Positions 19,935 to 29,234 of a stretch of DNA of 64,000 bases are shown here, piece by piece (positions within the stretch are counted from its first letter, which is position 1; each line of letters starts with the position of its first letter). This DNA comes from Pseudidiomarina mangrovi (GTDB lineage: Bacteria > Pseudomonadota > Gammaproteobacteria > Enterobacterales > Alteromonadaceae). The position numbers were made by a program, and so were the translations under genes. The notes below the pieces were generated by a model. The model was given only the letters and a program-made list of their open reading frames with translations. It had not been told where the DNA came from and did not search any database. The DNA lies in NCBI RefSeq assembly GCF_003999375.1, contig NZ_RJLC01000017.1:124001-188000 (forward strand), in the 5' to 3' direction.

Positions 19935-19966
19935 AAAACACCGCTTTCGAGCGGTGTTTTTTTTTG
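19935..19966 (+). terminator. Rho-independent terminator after the FAS1 gene
   Basis: AAAACACCGCT pairs perfectly with AGCGGTGTTTT around a TTCG tetraloop (19946-19949), followed by a long T run to 19965. It starts 26 bases after the FAS1 stop codon. Confidence 0.92.
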
Positions 19967-20008
19967 ACGATTATGTGACAATGGCGACATCTGCACTAAG
20001 GAGTCGCC

Positions 20009-20938
20009 ATGACTGAATTTATCCAACAATTGCTCGCCAACTTTACTATTCCCGAGGATATCTGGCGGCCATTACTGAGTTCAGTGATTTTGATTGGCGT
20101 GGTGCTAAGTGCTCGGGCTGTGTTATCGAAGTTTATTCGCCGCTCGGTACAGTCGAATGAACTTCGCGGGCGTTGGCTGGCGCAAATGCGCAATGTTTTA
20201 TTGTTACTGATGCTGCTTGGCTTAACGCTAATCTGGGCACAAGAGTTGCGGACTTTAGCATTATCCATTGTTGCGATAGCGGTCGCGCTAGTGGTGGCAA
20301 CGAAAGAACTGATCCTGTGTGTTACCGGTTCTATTATTAAGTCTGGTGCGCGCTCGTTTGCTATTGGTGATCGCATTCAAATTAAAGATTTTCGTGGTGA
20401 TGTGATTGATCAAAACTTATTGACCACCACACTGCTTGAAGTAGGGCCCGGTAAATTAACCCACCAGCGAACCGGTCGGATGATTGTGGTACCTAACGCC
20501 ATGTTTGTATCCGAACCGCTGATTAACGAGAGTTATACGCACGATTATGTGCTGCATGTGTTTACCGTCCCATTTAAGCGCGAGGACAACTGGCGCCTAG
20601 CCAAGCAGGCATTTTTGGAAACGGCGCAAAGCTATTGTGCTGATTATCTGGAAGAAGCGCGCAGTTATATTCAGCGCATGAGCAATGTGCGGAGTATTGA
20701 TGTGCCCTCGGTTGATCCGCGCGTGACCTTGCAAGTTCCTACCGCAGGTGATATTCATTTGATTATTCGTTTACCTGCACCAGCAGAAAAACGCAATTTC
20801 ATGGAGCAAGCAATCTTGGCCGAAGTGTTTATGCGTTATGATTTTAGTCAAAAACCCTGTATTGAAAGGGGAGATGCTAATTCGACTGAAAAAGTGCCAG
20901 CATCACAGCCCTCCGATAAGCCCAATAAGGTGTTCTAA
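20009..20938 (+). CDS. MscS-family mechanosensitive ion channel protein
   Basis: The 309-residue membrane protein has three hydrophobic segments (about residues 20-42, 66-84, 86-115), followed by the MscS beta domain: FAIGDRIQIKDFRGDVIDQNLLTTTLLE near residue 125 and GRMIVVPNAMFVSEPLINES near 160. Such channels relieve turgor on osmotic downshock or couple membrane tension to signalling. An AAGGAG site precedes the ATG. It is two bases upstream of a diguanylate cyclase gene, so the two are co-transcribed; whether they are functionally coupled is open. Confidence 0.88.
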   Translation: MTEFIQQLLANFTIPEDIWRPLLSSVILIGVVLSARAVLSKFIRRSVQSNELRGRWLAQMRNVLLLLMLLGLTLIWAQELRTLALSIVAIAVALVVATKELILCVTGSIIKSGARSFAIGDRIQIKDFRGDVIDQNLLTTTLLEVGPGKLTHQRTGRMIVVPNAMFVSEPLINESYTHDYVLHVFTVPFKREDNWRLAKQAFLETAQSYCADYLEEARSYIQRMSNVRSIDVPSVDPRVTLQVPTAGDIHLIIRLPAPAEKRNFMEQAILAEVFMRYDFSQKPCIERGDANSTEKVPASQPSDKPNKVF

Positions 20939-20940
20939 TT

Positions 20941-22128
20941 ATGCCTAGCGCGCAGCTCGATATTTTAACTATCATCGCGCTGCTCGCTTTAGGCTATTTT
21001 GTCATTGCCGGGTTGTTGTATCTCAACAAACATCAATATAGTGATCGTCAAGCAGTTACCCTATGGACCTGCGCTCAATTAGCCAAAGGCATCGGTGCCG
21101 CAGGGGTAATGCTCGCTGTAGCCCTCGATAGCACCGTAGTGCGAATCGCTTTGAATTTGTTCTTATTCCTTGGCTTCGCCCTCGAGTTTGCCGCCTACCG
21201 ACTATATGCTGGGCGTATGCCTATTTATCGTTGGCCGGTGTTACTCATGTTGATCGGCTCAGTGGTATTTGTTGCCGGTTTTGTTATACCTGAACCACTA
21301 CGGGGAAATTGGTGGGCCGCAACCGCTGCTATCAATTTTGCCGTGTTTACGTTTTGCAGCGCTACTACGTTATGGCGTTGGCGGCAACAGCATCGAATCA
21401 GCTCCAATTTCGTCAACGTCATTATCGTTACCTATTATTTGCACTTCGTGATTTGTATTCTGCGCGCTTGGTATGCGGTGCTGATTGATGGTCACAACTT
21501 TGTCACTCCAGTTCTTACCAATCAGCTCATGCTGGTGTGGAATTTCATCATCATGCTGCTCAACGGTCTGGGCTTTGTGTTGTTGCTAAAAGAGCGTGCT
21601 GATGAGCAGCTGCTGCAATTGACCATTCGCGATGCTCTGACCGGTATTTATAATCGCCGTCATTTTGATGAACAGATCCACATTGAATTTGCTCGTGCAC
21701 AGCGTAATCAAGAGCCCTTAGCCTTAGCGTTCATGGATCTTGATAACTTTAAAGAGCTGAACGACCAATTTGGCCACCAATGCGGTGACCAAGCGTTAAT
21801 TAAATTCAGTGAGTTTGTGCAACGACGTATACGCACCAGTGACATTTGGGTACGTTTAGGCGGTGATGAGTTTGCCCTATTAATGCCGGCGTCGACAGCA
21901 AAACAGGCAGGCCAAAAACTAGAGCGTTTGCGGGTAGAATTCAGCCATAGTCTGCATCAATTGGGTGAGCATCGCTTACAGTTTAGTTTTAGCGCTGGTA
22001 TCGCTGATAGCGAGTCAGCCAATAACGTTGACGATTTGATCGGTCAAGCGGACCAGGTGTTGTATCAGGTTAAACAGGCGGGTCGCGACCAGGTTGCAAG
22101 TACTGAATTACTGAATGTCGCCCCGTAA
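20941..22128 (+). CDS. Membrane-bound diguanylate cyclase (GGDEF)
   Basis: The 395-residue protein has about six transmembrane helices in residues 8-220 followed by a GGDEF domain: DALTGIYNRRHFDEQI near residue 232, DLDNFKELNDQFGHQCGDQ, and RLGGDEFALLMP near residue 313. An RTSD I-site lies five residues before GGDEF, so it should be product-inhibited, unlike the LOV protein nearby, which lacks this site. It makes c-di-GMP from two GTP. It follows mscS after two bases, and its end overlaps the convergent ychJ gene by 21 bases. Confidence 0.92.
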   Translation: MPSAQLDILTIIALLALGYFVIAGLLYLNKHQYSDRQAVTLWTCAQLAKGIGAAGVMLAVALDSTVVRIALNLFLFLGFALEFAAYRLYAGRMPIYRWPVLLMLIGSVVFVAGFVIPEPLRGNWWAATAAINFAVFTFCSATTLWRWRQQHRISSNFVNVIIVTYYLHFVICILRAWYAVLIDGHNFVTPVLTNQLMLVWNFIIMLLNGLGFVLLLKERADEQLLQLTIRDALTGIYNRRHFDEQIHIEFARAQRNQEPLALAFMDLDNFKELNDQFGHQCGDQALIKFSEFVQRRIRTSDIWVRLGGDEFALLMPASTAKQAGQKLERLRVEFSHSLHQLGEHRLQFSFSAGIADSESANNVDDLIGQADQVLYQVKQAGRDQVASTELLNVAP

Positions 22129-22482
22129 ATAAAGCCAACGCCCATTGACCTTGCGAAATTCAGAACGCTCCTCAAAACATTGTAATTGTTTGCCGTCACG
22201 ATAAAAGGCACGAAAATGCACCCGCCCTTGGTCATTGTCTTGATCACTGGAAATGACCTGTAATTGCACCCAGTCTGGGTTATCCGATAGGTCCAAATAC
22301 TCTGGACTGGTTGACGGATGCCATGTATCCAATAGGTAATCATCATCAGCAAGAACAAATGCGCTGTAGCGCGAGCGCATTAATGCTTCGACTGTTTGCG
22401 GTAATTGCTCACCACTGTGAAAAACTTCACAGCATTCGTCATAAGTCAGTTCAGAACCGCATGGGCAGAGCTTTTCGTTCAT
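22108..22482 (-). CDS. ychJ: YchJ-like UPF0225 protein with SEC-C motif
   Basis: The 124-residue protein begins MNEKLCPCGSELTYDECC, an N-terminal SEC-C zinc motif (C-x-C-x8-C-C), followed by the UPF0225 body: EALMRSRYSAFVL, YLLDTWHPSTSP and VHFRAFYRDG. E. coli YchJ carries a second SEC-C at the C-terminus; here only the N-terminal one is present. Function is unknown. AAAGGA precedes the ATG at 22482. It converges with the diguanylate cyclase gene and overlaps its 3' end. Confidence 0.85.
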   Translation of the reverse strand: MNEKLCPCGSELTYDECCEVFHSGEQLPQTVEALMRSRYSAFVLADDDYLLDTWHPSTSPEYLDLSDNPDWVQLQVISSDQDNDQGRVHFRAFYRDGKQLQCFEERSEFRKVNGRWLYLRGDIQ

Positions 22483-22615
22483 GTTGAAGTCCTTTTATCG
22501 CCGCATCGCTAAATCATTATCAGTACTCGTTATTTGTACTGGTTATCAGTAATAGTTAGCAGGTCGTTTTCCATGCTGCAACAACTAAACGATTGTGATC
22601 GCAAGCAATTCTCAC

Positions 22616-22627
22616 ATTGTCGACAAT
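22616..22627. promoter_or_regulatory. Upstream palindromic operator of the propionate operon
   Basis: ATTGTCGACAAT is a perfect 12-base palindrome centred on TGTCGACA, the type of site recognised by FadR-subfamily GntR regulators. It lies about 15 bases upstream of the -35 of the gntR-prp promoter. Confidence 0.7.
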
Positions 22628-22641
22628 TTGCTGTTGTTTTG

Positions 22642-22670
22642 TTGATGTGACTTGTTTTTTGGTCTAAAAT
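22642..22670 (+). promoter_or_regulatory. Candidate sigma-70 promoter of the gntR-prpBC-acnD-prpF operon
   Basis: TTGATG (22642-22647) and TAAAAT (22665-22670) are separated by exactly 17 bases. The start point would be near 22677, about 20 bases before the gntR ATG, and falls within the downstream operator. Confidence 0.65.
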
Positions 22671-22679
22671 GTCGACACT
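22668..22679. promoter_or_regulatory. Downstream palindromic operator overlapping the prp promoter start
   Basis: A second TGTCGACA core lies at 22670-22677, 52 bases centre to centre from the first, about five helical turns, on the same DNA face. It covers the end of the -10 and the likely start point, so a bound repressor would block transcription. Confidence 0.7.
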
Positions 22680-22697
22680 TTGTAAGAGGCTAAACGC

Positions 22698-23381
22698 ATG
22701 TCCCAGTTGCCAACCAAACCACCTTTTACCATGACCGCTGCCGACCGCGTTTTGTTGGAAATTCAGCGTGCTATCGTAGCCGGTGAGATTGCCCCAGGCA
22801 CTAAGATTTCTGAGCCCGAACTGGCGCGGCGCTTTGATTTGAGCCGCGCACCACTGCGAGAGGCGTTAGCTCGACTGGAGCGTTGTCATCTGATTGAACG
22901 GCTACCGAATATTGGCGCTCGGGTGGTGAAGCTGTCGGTGGCGGGTTTGTCGTCGTTATATCAAATTCGTGAAGAGCTAGAAGGCTTGGCGTGTCGTTTA
23001 GCCGCTGAGCATATGTCTGACAGCGACATCAACGAGTTGCAGCAGTTGTTGGATCTGCACTTATCGACACAACGGGTTCGTGAGGGTGAGAGTTATTATC
23101 AAGAAGCCGGCGACGTTGATTTTCATTACCGCATTATTCAGGGCAGTAATAACCCCTACCTGATTAACATTCTTTGCGACGAACTCTACTACTTGGTGCG
23201 TATGTATCGGGTGCAATTAGGCATGAACGGGCCACGGGTATCACGCGCTTTTGACGAACACAAAGCTATTTTAACCGCGATCGCTAATCGTGACGGTGAG
23301 TTAGCGGATTTATTGATGCGGCGGCACATTGCTGCCTCGCGTCGCAACATTGAAAACCATTTGCAACAGCTAGGGAAATAA
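22698..23381 (+). CDS. GntR-family (FadR/FCD-type) regulator of the propionate operon
   Basis: The 227-residue protein has an N-terminal winged helix ([20 protein letters not shown] near residue 43, the classic GntR recognition motif) and a C-terminal FCD ligand domain with [13 protein letters not shown] and an [14 protein letters not shown] ending typical of the metal-binding helices. It is the first gene of the prp operon and probably represses it through the two TGTCGACA sites in front, releasing on 2-methylcitrate or a related metabolite. It is four bases upstream of prpB. The effector is inference. Confidence 0.88.
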   Translation: MSQLPTKPPFTMTAADRVLLEIQRAIVAGEIAPGTKISEPELARRFDLSRAPLREALARLERCHLIERLPNIGARVVKLSVAGLSSLYQIREELEGLACRLAAEHMSDSDINELQQLLDLHLSTQRVREGESYYQEAGDVDFHYRIIQGSNNPYLINILCDELYYLVRMYRVQLGMNGPRVSRAFDEHKAILTAIANRDGELADLLMRRHIAASRRNIENHLQQLGK

Positions 23382-23385
23382 TCGC

Positions 23386-24273
23386 ATGCATAATCACACT
23401 TCAGGTATCAGTGCCGGTGCCAAATTACGCCAGGCCATTGCCAGCGAACAACCATTACAACTGGTGGGTACCATCAATGCCTATACGGCTATGATGGCTG
23501 AACGTATTGGTCACAAAGCACTGTATTTATCGGGAGCGGGTGTGGCCAATGCCTCGTTTGGTTTACCCGATTTAGGCATGACCTCGCTCAATGATGTCTG
23601 TGAAGACATTCGTCGTATTACCGGCGCCAGTTCATTACCACTCCTAGTCGATGCAGATACTGGCTGGGGTGGGGCGTTCAATATTGCCCGCACGGTCAAA
23701 GAAATGACTCGTGCTGGCGCGGCGGGCTTCCATATTGAAGATCAAGTGGCGCAGAAACGTTGTGGTCATCGCCCAAATAAAGAAATTGTCAGCCAAGCCG
23801 AAATGGTTGACCGCGTGAAAGCGGCGGTTGATGCGCGTCCAGACGCACAATTTGTTATCATGGCGCGCACCGATGCGCTGCAGCAAGAAGGGTTAAGCGC
23901 CGCGATTGAGCGCGCACAAGCCTGTGTTGAGGCAGGAGCAGACGCTATTTTTGCCGAAGCCGTGCATACCTTAGAGCAATATCAGGCCTTTACCAGCGCA
24001 CTCAGCGTGCCGGTTCTCGCCAATATCACTGAGTTTGGTGCCACACCACTGTTCAACAAAGCTGAATTAGCCGAGGTTGGGGTGAAAATGGTGCTGTATC
24101 CATTGAGTGCTTTTCGCGCCATGAACAAAGCGGCGGAAAACGTCTATCAGCATTTGCTCGCCGACGGTGACCAAAAAGCGGTCATTGATAGCATGCAAAC
24201 GCGCATGGAATTATACGATTATCTGAACTATCACAGCTTCGAAGCCAAGCTCGACGCGCTATTTAAAAAATAA
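23386..24273 (+). CDS. prpB: 2-Methylisocitrate lyase
   Basis: PrpB splits 2-methylisocitrate to pyruvate and succinate, the last step of the methylcitrate cycle. The 295-residue protein shows the isocitrate-lyase/PEP-mutase fold: [18 protein letters not shown] near residue 45, metal-binding DADTGWGG near 86, and the catalytic KRCGHR near residue 124. [10 protein letters not shown] and [10 protein letters not shown] follow in order. Length matches PrpB. It is second in the operon, four bases after the regulator. Confidence 0.95.
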   Translation: MHNHTSGISAGAKLRQAIASEQPLQLVGTINAYTAMMAERIGHKALYLSGAGVANASFGLPDLGMTSLNDVCEDIRRITGASSLPLLVDADTGWGGAFNIARTVKEMTRAGAAGFHIEDQVAQKRCGHRPNKEIVSQAEMVDRVKAAVDARPDAQFVIMARTDALQQEGLSAAIERAQACVEAGADAIFAEAVHTLEQYQAFTSALSVPVLANITEFGATPLFNKAELAEVGVKMVLYPLSAFRAMNKAAENVYQHLLADGDQKAVIDSMQTRMELYDYLNYHSFEAKLDALFKK

Positions 24274-24295
24274 TTGAAGTTAATGGAGAGATAAC

Positions 24296-25423
24296 ATGGC
24301 AGATGCAAAAGTATTATCAGGCGCTGGTTTACGTGGCCAAGTAGCAGGTCAAACCGCGTTATGTACCGTTGGCAAAAGTGGCACCGGTTTAACCTATTGT
24401 GGTTACGACATTTCTGAATTAGCCGATAAAGTACAGTTTGAAGAAGTCGCTTATTTACTTGCTCATGGCGAATTGCCAAACCAAGCGCAACTGCAGGCTT
24501 ATAAAGCCCGGTTAAAAGGCTTACGGGGCTTACCACAAGCACTCAAAGATGTGCTTGAGCGTATTCCTGCTGATGCTCACCCAATGGATGTGTTACGGAC
24601 CGGTTGCTCAATGCTCGGTAACTTAGAGCCAGAGCGCAGTTTTGCTGATGCCGATCATGCCATTGAGCGTATGCTTGCGGTGTTCCCAAGTGTGCTGTTG
24701 TATTGGTATCGGTTCAGCCATGATGGCGTGCGCATCAACACCGAAACCAACGATGACTCAATTGGTGCACACTTCTTGCACATGCTGCACGACCAAGCGC
24801 CGTCGCAGTTGCATTCTGAGGTTATGAATACCTCGTTGATTTTGTATGCTGAGCATGAATTTAACGCCTCAACCTTTACTGCGCGGGTTTGTGCCTCAAC
24901 CTTGTCAGACATTCATTCCTGTGTCACCGGTGCTATTGGGTCACTGCGTGGACCATTGCACGGCGGCGCCAACGAAGCAGCGATGGAACTGATTGAAGCG
25001 ATGCAATCGGCCGATCATGCCGAGCAAACCTTGATGGGAATGCTGGCGCGCAAAGATAAGATCATGGGCTTTGGACATGCCATTTATAAAGAATTTGATC
25101 CACGCAATGACGTGATTAAAAAATGGTCGAAAAAATTAGCCGAAGAGTATGGTGATAGCCGCTTGTATGACGTATCAGTGCGTTGTGAAGAAGTCATGTG
25201 GCGTGAGAAAAAACTGTTTCCGAACGCCGATTTTTTCCATGCCTCGGCATATCATTTTATGGGTATTCCAACCAAGCTATTCACCCCAATTTTCGTGATG
25301 TCTCGAGTAACCGGTTGGACCGCACACGTGAAAGAGCAACGTGCAAATAACCGTATCATTCGCCCCAGCGCCGACTATACCGGCCCAGAGCCGCGTCCGG
25401 TGCCAGCACTAAGCGAGCGTTAA
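24296..25423 (+). CDS. prpC: 2-Methylcitrate synthase
   Basis: PrpC condenses propionyl-CoA with oxaloacetate. The 375-residue citrate-synthase-family protein shows LTYCGYDISELA near residue 38, the catalytic histidine regions RGPLHGGANEAAM near 220 and GFGHAIYKEFDPRND near 260, and the C-terminal TGWTAHVKEQRANNRIIRP. The short citrate-synthase length and operon place it with PrpC rather than GltA. GGAGAG precedes the ATG; acnD starts one base after its stop. Confidence 0.95.
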   Translation: MADAKVLSGAGLRGQVAGQTALCTVGKSGTGLTYCGYDISELADKVQFEEVAYLLAHGELPNQAQLQAYKARLKGLRGLPQALKDVLERIPADAHPMDVLRTGCSMLGNLEPERSFADADHAIERMLAVFPSVLLYWYRFSHDGVRINTETNDDSIGAHFLHMLHDQAPSQLHSEVMNTSLILYAEHEFNASTFTARVCASTLSDIHSCVTGAIGSLRGPLHGGANEAAMELIEAMQSADHAEQTLMGMLARKDKIMGFGHAIYKEFDPRNDVIKKWSKKLAEEYGDSRLYDVSVRCEEVMWREKKLFPNADFFHASAYHFMGIPTKLFTPIFVMSRVTGWTAHVKEQRANNRIIRPSADYTGPEPRPVPALSER

Positions 25424-25424
25424 G

Positions 25425-28016
25425 ATGAATCAGAACTATCGCAAGCCCTTACCGGGCACCAGCTTGATGTACTATGACACTCGCGAGGCGGTGAACAGCA
25501 TTGCCGCCGGTGCCTACGAGCAATTGCCATACACCTCAAAGGTGTTGGCCGAGAACCTCGTGCGCCGCTGTGAACCAGAAAAGCTCGAGGCGTCACTACG
25601 CCAATTAATTGAGCGCAAGCGTGACCTCGATTTTCCGTGGTTTCCGGCGCGGGTGGTCTGTCACGACATTTTAGGGCAAACGGCACTGGTCGATTTGGCC
25701 GGTTTACGCGACGCCATCGCTGAAAAAGGCGGTGATCCTGCCAAGGTGAACCCGGTGGTGCCGACCCAGCTGATCGTTGACCACTCATTGGCGGTGGAGC
25801 ATGCGGGCTTTGATAAAGAAGCGTTTGACAAGAACCGGGCGATTGAAGATCGCCGTAACGACGATCGCTTTCACTTTATCAACTGGACGAAAAAGGCCTT
25901 CAAAAACGTTGATGTGATCCCGCCGGGTAACGGCATTATGCATCAGATCAACTTAGAGAAGATGTCACCCGTGATTCAAGTGCGTGACAACGTGGCCTTT
26001 CCTGATACCTGTGTGGGCACCGATAGCCATACCCCTATGGTCGATGCACTCGGGGTGATTTCGGTAGGTGTAGGTGGTTTAGAAGCCGAGAGTGTAATGC
26101 TTGGTCGCGCCTCTTACATGCGTTTGCCCGATATTATTGGGGTAGAGCTCACCGGTTCGTTACAGCCAGGTATCATGGGTACTGACTTAGTGTTGGCCTT
26201 GACCGAGTTTTTGCGTAAGCAGAAAGTGGTGGGTGCCTACCTCGAATTCTTTGGTAGTGGCGCCGATCAGCTTAGCTTGGGCGATCGCTCGACTATTTCG
26301 AATATGACACCAGAATACGGTGCGACCGCGGCGATGTTTTATATCGACCAGCAAACCATCGACTATTTAACTTTAACCGGTCGTGATGATGCCCAAGTGG
26401 CGTTAATTGAACAGTATGCCAAGCATACCGGACTATGGGCTGATGGCATGGTCGATGCTCAGTATGAGCGGGTGTTAAAGTTTGATTTGTCGAGTGTGCA
26501 GCGCAATTTGGCTGGTCCATCAAATCCACATGCATTGTTACCAGCAGCCGAGTTAAAAGCTCGTGGCATCGCCGGTGTGGTGGAACAACGTGATGATGGC
26601 TTAATGCCTGATGGCGCCTGTATCATTGCCGCGATTACTAGCTGTACCAATACATCAAACCCACGCAATATGATTGCTGCCGGCTTAGTGGCGCGCAATG
26701 CTAATAAGCTCGGTTTAGTACGCAAACCGTGGGTTAAAACCTCATTAGCACCGGGGTCAAAAACCGTCAAAATGTACCTTGAAGAAGCCAATTTGCTGAG
26801 CGAGTTAGAGCAGCTCGGCTTCGGTGTGGTCGGCTTTGCCTGTACCACCTGTAACGGCATGAGCGGGGCACTTGACCCGGTCATTCAGCAAGAAATTATT
26901 GATCGTGACCTGTATGCCACGGCGGTGTTGTCGGGTAATCGTAACTTCGATGGCCGTATTCACCCGTATGCCAAGCAAGCCTTTTTGGCTTCGCCACCGT
27001 TGGTGGTAGCCTACGCCATAGCCGGTACCATTCGCTTTGATATCGAAAAAGACCCGTTAGGCTATAGTGCTGATGGTGCTCCAATCACCTTAAAAGACCT
27101 GTGGCCGAGTGACGCTGAGATCGACGCAATTGTGAAGGCCAGTGTGAAGCCAGAGCAATTCCGTAAAGTTTACGACCCGATGTTTGCCTTGAGTGTCGAC
27201 TATGGTGAAAGCATTAGCCCACTGTACGATTGGCGCCCGACCAGTACCTATATTCGCCGTCCACCCTATTGGGAAGGCGCACTGGCCAATGAACCAACGC
27301 TCAAAGGCATGCGCCCACTAGCGGTGCTCGGCGATAACATTACCACCGACCATCTGTCGCCATCGAATGCCATTATGGCGGATAGCGCTGCCGGCGAGTA
27401 CTTGGCCAAAATGGGGGTACCCGAAGAAGACTTTAACTCTTATGCAACCCACCGTGGTGACCACTTAACGGCGCAACGGGCAACCTTTGCTAACCCCAAG
27501 CTGCTGAATGAAATGGTACAGGAAAATGGCCAGGTCAAGCAGGGCTCATTGGCCCGGGTTGAACCTGAAGGTCAGGTGATGCGCATGTGGGAGGCCATTG
27601 AAACCTACATGAACCGCAAGCAACCGCTGATTATTGTTGCAGGTGCTGATTATGGGCAGGGGTCATCGCGCGATTGGGCCGCCAAGGGTGTGCGGTTAGC
27701 GGGCGTTGAAGCCATCGTCGCTGAAGGGTTTGAACGTATTCACCGCACTAACTTGATTGGTATGGGCGTTTTACCGCTAGAGTTTAAAGCCGGTACCACG
27801 CGCAATACCTTGGCCATCGACGGTACCGAACTGTTCGATGTGATGGGCCAACCAACGCCGGGCGCGGAACTGACGCTAGTCATTAACCGCCGCAACGGTG
27901 AGCAACTCAAAGTGCCGGTGAAATGCCGCTTGGATACCGAAGAAGAGTTGTCGATTTATACCGCCGGTGGAGTGTTGCAGCGTTTTGCCCAGGACTTCCT
28001 TGAAGGAGCGGTGTAA
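25425..28016 (+). CDS. acnD: Fe/S-dependent 2-methylcitrate dehydratase AcnD
   Basis: AcnD dehydrates 2-methylcitrate; with PrpF it replaces PrpD in this version of the cycle. The 863-residue aconitase-family protein has the three cluster cysteines in ITSCTNTSNP near residue 407 and FACTTCNGMSG near 470, a GTDSHTPMVDALG block near 199, and the C-terminal swivel domain with DYGQGSSRDWAAKGVRLAGV near 741. Its stop overlaps the prpF ATG (TAATG at 28014-28018). No prpD is present, consistent with the acnD/prpF type of operon. Confidence 0.95.
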   Translation: MNQNYRKPLPGTSLMYYDTREAVNSIAAGAYEQLPYTSKVLAENLVRRCEPEKLEASLRQLIERKRDLDFPWFPARVVCHDILGQTALVDLAGLRDAIAEKGGDPAKVNPVVPTQLIVDHSLAVEHAGFDKEAFDKNRAIEDRRNDDRFHFINWTKKAFKNVDVIPPGNGIMHQINLEKMSPVIQVRDNVAFPDTCVGTDSHTPMVDALGVISVGVGGLEAESVMLGRASYMRLPDIIGVELTGSLQPGIMGTDLVLALTEFLRKQKVVGAYLEFFGSGADQLSLGDRSTISNMTPEYGATAAMFYIDQQTIDYLTLTGRDDAQVALIEQYAKHTGLWADGMVDAQYERVLKFDLSSVQRNLAGPSNPHALLPAAELKARGIAGVVEQRDDGLMPDGACIIAAITSCTNTSNPRNMIAAGLVARNANKLGLVRKPWVKTSLAPGSKTVKMYLEEANLLSELEQLGFGVVGFACTTCNGMSGALDPVIQQEIIDRDLYATAVLSGNRNFDGRIHPYAKQAFLASPPLVVAYAIAGTIRFDIEKDPLGYSADGAPITLKDLWPSDAEIDAIVKASVKPEQFRKVYDPMFALSVDYGESISPLYDWRPTSTYIRRPPYWEGALANEPTLKGMRPLAVLGDNITTDHLSPSNAIMADSAAGEYLAKMGVPEEDFNSYATHRGDHLTAQRATFANPKLLNEMVQENGQVKQGSLARVEPEGQVMRMWEAIETYMNRKQPLIIVAGADYGQGSSRDWAAKGVRLAGVEAIVAEGFERIHRTNLIGMGVLPLEFKAGTTRNTLAIDGTELFDVMGQPTPGAELTLVINRRNGEQLKVPVKCRLDTEEELSIYTAGGVLQRFAQDFLEGAV

Positions 28017-29212
28017 TGACTGCTGTCGCCCAAATTAAGATCGCCGCCACCTATATGCGTGGCGGTACCTCTAAAGGCGTGTTCTTCCGCTTACAAGACT
28101 TGCCAGCAGCAGCACAACAGCCTGGCGCCGCCCGTGATGCCCTATTATTGCGGGTGATTGGTAGCCCTGATCCATACGCTAAACACACCGATGGTATGGG
28201 TGGGGCAACCTCTAGCACCAGTAAAACGGTGATCTTGTCGGCTAGTCAGCGTAGCGATCACGATGTTGATTATCTGTTTGGTCAGGTGGCTATTGATAAG
28301 CCATTTATTGATTGGAGCGGGAACTGCGGTAATTTAACCGCGGCGGTTGGCTCGTTTGCCATTAGCAACGGTTTGGTTGCCGCTGACAAGATCCCGCACA
28401 ATGGCATTTGTACGGTGCGGATTTGGCAGGTCAATATTGCCAAGACTATCATTGCTCATGTGCCGATTAGCAACGGTGAGGTGCAAGAAACCGGTGACTT
28501 TGAACTGGATGGTGTGACCTTTCCGGCCGCTGAAGTGCAGATTGAGTTTCTTGACCCAGCCGCCGAAGACGGTGAGGGCGGTGGTGCTATGTTCCCAACC
28601 GGGCAACTGATTGATGAACTGGATCTTTCCGAGCTCGGTTTTGGTCTCATTCCGGCAACTTTAATCAATGCCGGCATCCCGACTATTTTCGTGAATGCTG
28701 GCGATATTGGCTATCAGGGCACAGAACTGCAAGGGGCTATTAATGAGAGCCCGCAAGCACTGGCTTTTTTTGAGCAACTACGTGCTATTGGTGCTCTCAA
28801 AATGGGCTTGATTAGTAATCTTGAGCAAGCCGCTAACCGCCAGCATACGCCGAAAATAGCCTTTGTTGCACCAGCGGCAAGCTACCAAGCTTCCAGCGGT
28901 AAGAGCGTTGATGCAACCGCGATTGACTTGAACGTGCGGGCCATGTCGATGGGTAAATTGCATCATGCCATGATGGGCACTGCAGCGGTGGCAATTGGCA
29001 CTGCGGCGGCCATTCCGGGCACCTTGGTCAATTTAGCCGCCGGTGGTGGTGATCGCACCTCGGTCACGTTCGGGCATCCGTCAGGAACCTTGCGGGTAGG
29101 GGCAGAGGCGACTCTTATTGATGGTCAATGGACGGTCAAAAAAGCCATTATGAGCCGCAGCGCGCGGGTATTGATGGAAGGCTTTGTGCGCGTACCGGGC
29201 GACTGTTTCTAG
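28016..29212 (+). CDS. prpF: 2-Methylaconitate isomerase PrpF
   Basis: PrpF isomerises the 2-methylaconitate made by AcnD so that it can be rehydrated. The 398-residue protein has the diaminopimelate-epimerase-like fold of the family: TYMRGGTSKGVFFR near residue 11, DWSGNCGNLTAAVG near 101 with the conserved Cys, and GGGDRTSVTFGHPSGTLRVG near 342. It is the last gene of the operon; its final codons and stop lie within a GC-rich hairpin. Confidence 0.95.
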   Translation: MTAVAQIKIAATYMRGGTSKGVFFRLQDLPAAAQQPGAARDALLLRVIGSPDPYAKHTDGMGGATSSTSKTVILSASQRSDHDVDYLFGQVAIDKPFIDWSGNCGNLTAAVGSFAISNGLVAADKIPHNGICTVRIWQVNIAKTIIAHVPISNGEVQETGDFELDGVTFPAAEVQIEFLDPAAEDGEGGGAMFPTGQLIDELDLSELGFGLIPATLINAGIPTIFVNAGDIGYQGTELQGAINESPQALAFFEQLRAIGALKMGLISNLEQAANRQHTPKIAFVAPAASYQASSGKSVDATAIDLNVRAMSMGKLHHAMMGTAAVAIGTAAAIPGTLVNLAAGGGDRTSVTFGHPSGTLRVGAEATLIDGQWTVKKAIMSRSARVLMEGFVRVPGDCF

Positions 29213-29219
29213 TCGCCCG
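29196..29219 (+). other. GC-rich hairpin containing the prpF stop codon
   Basis: CGGGCGACT (29196-29204) pairs perfectly with AGTCGCCCG (29211-29219) around GTTTCT; the TAG stop spans loop and stem. No T run follows on the plus strand, so it is not a standard intrinsic terminator but could protect the 3' end of the prp transcript or act with Rho. Confidence 0.5.
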
Positions 29220-29234
29220 ATAGCGCACAGCGGA

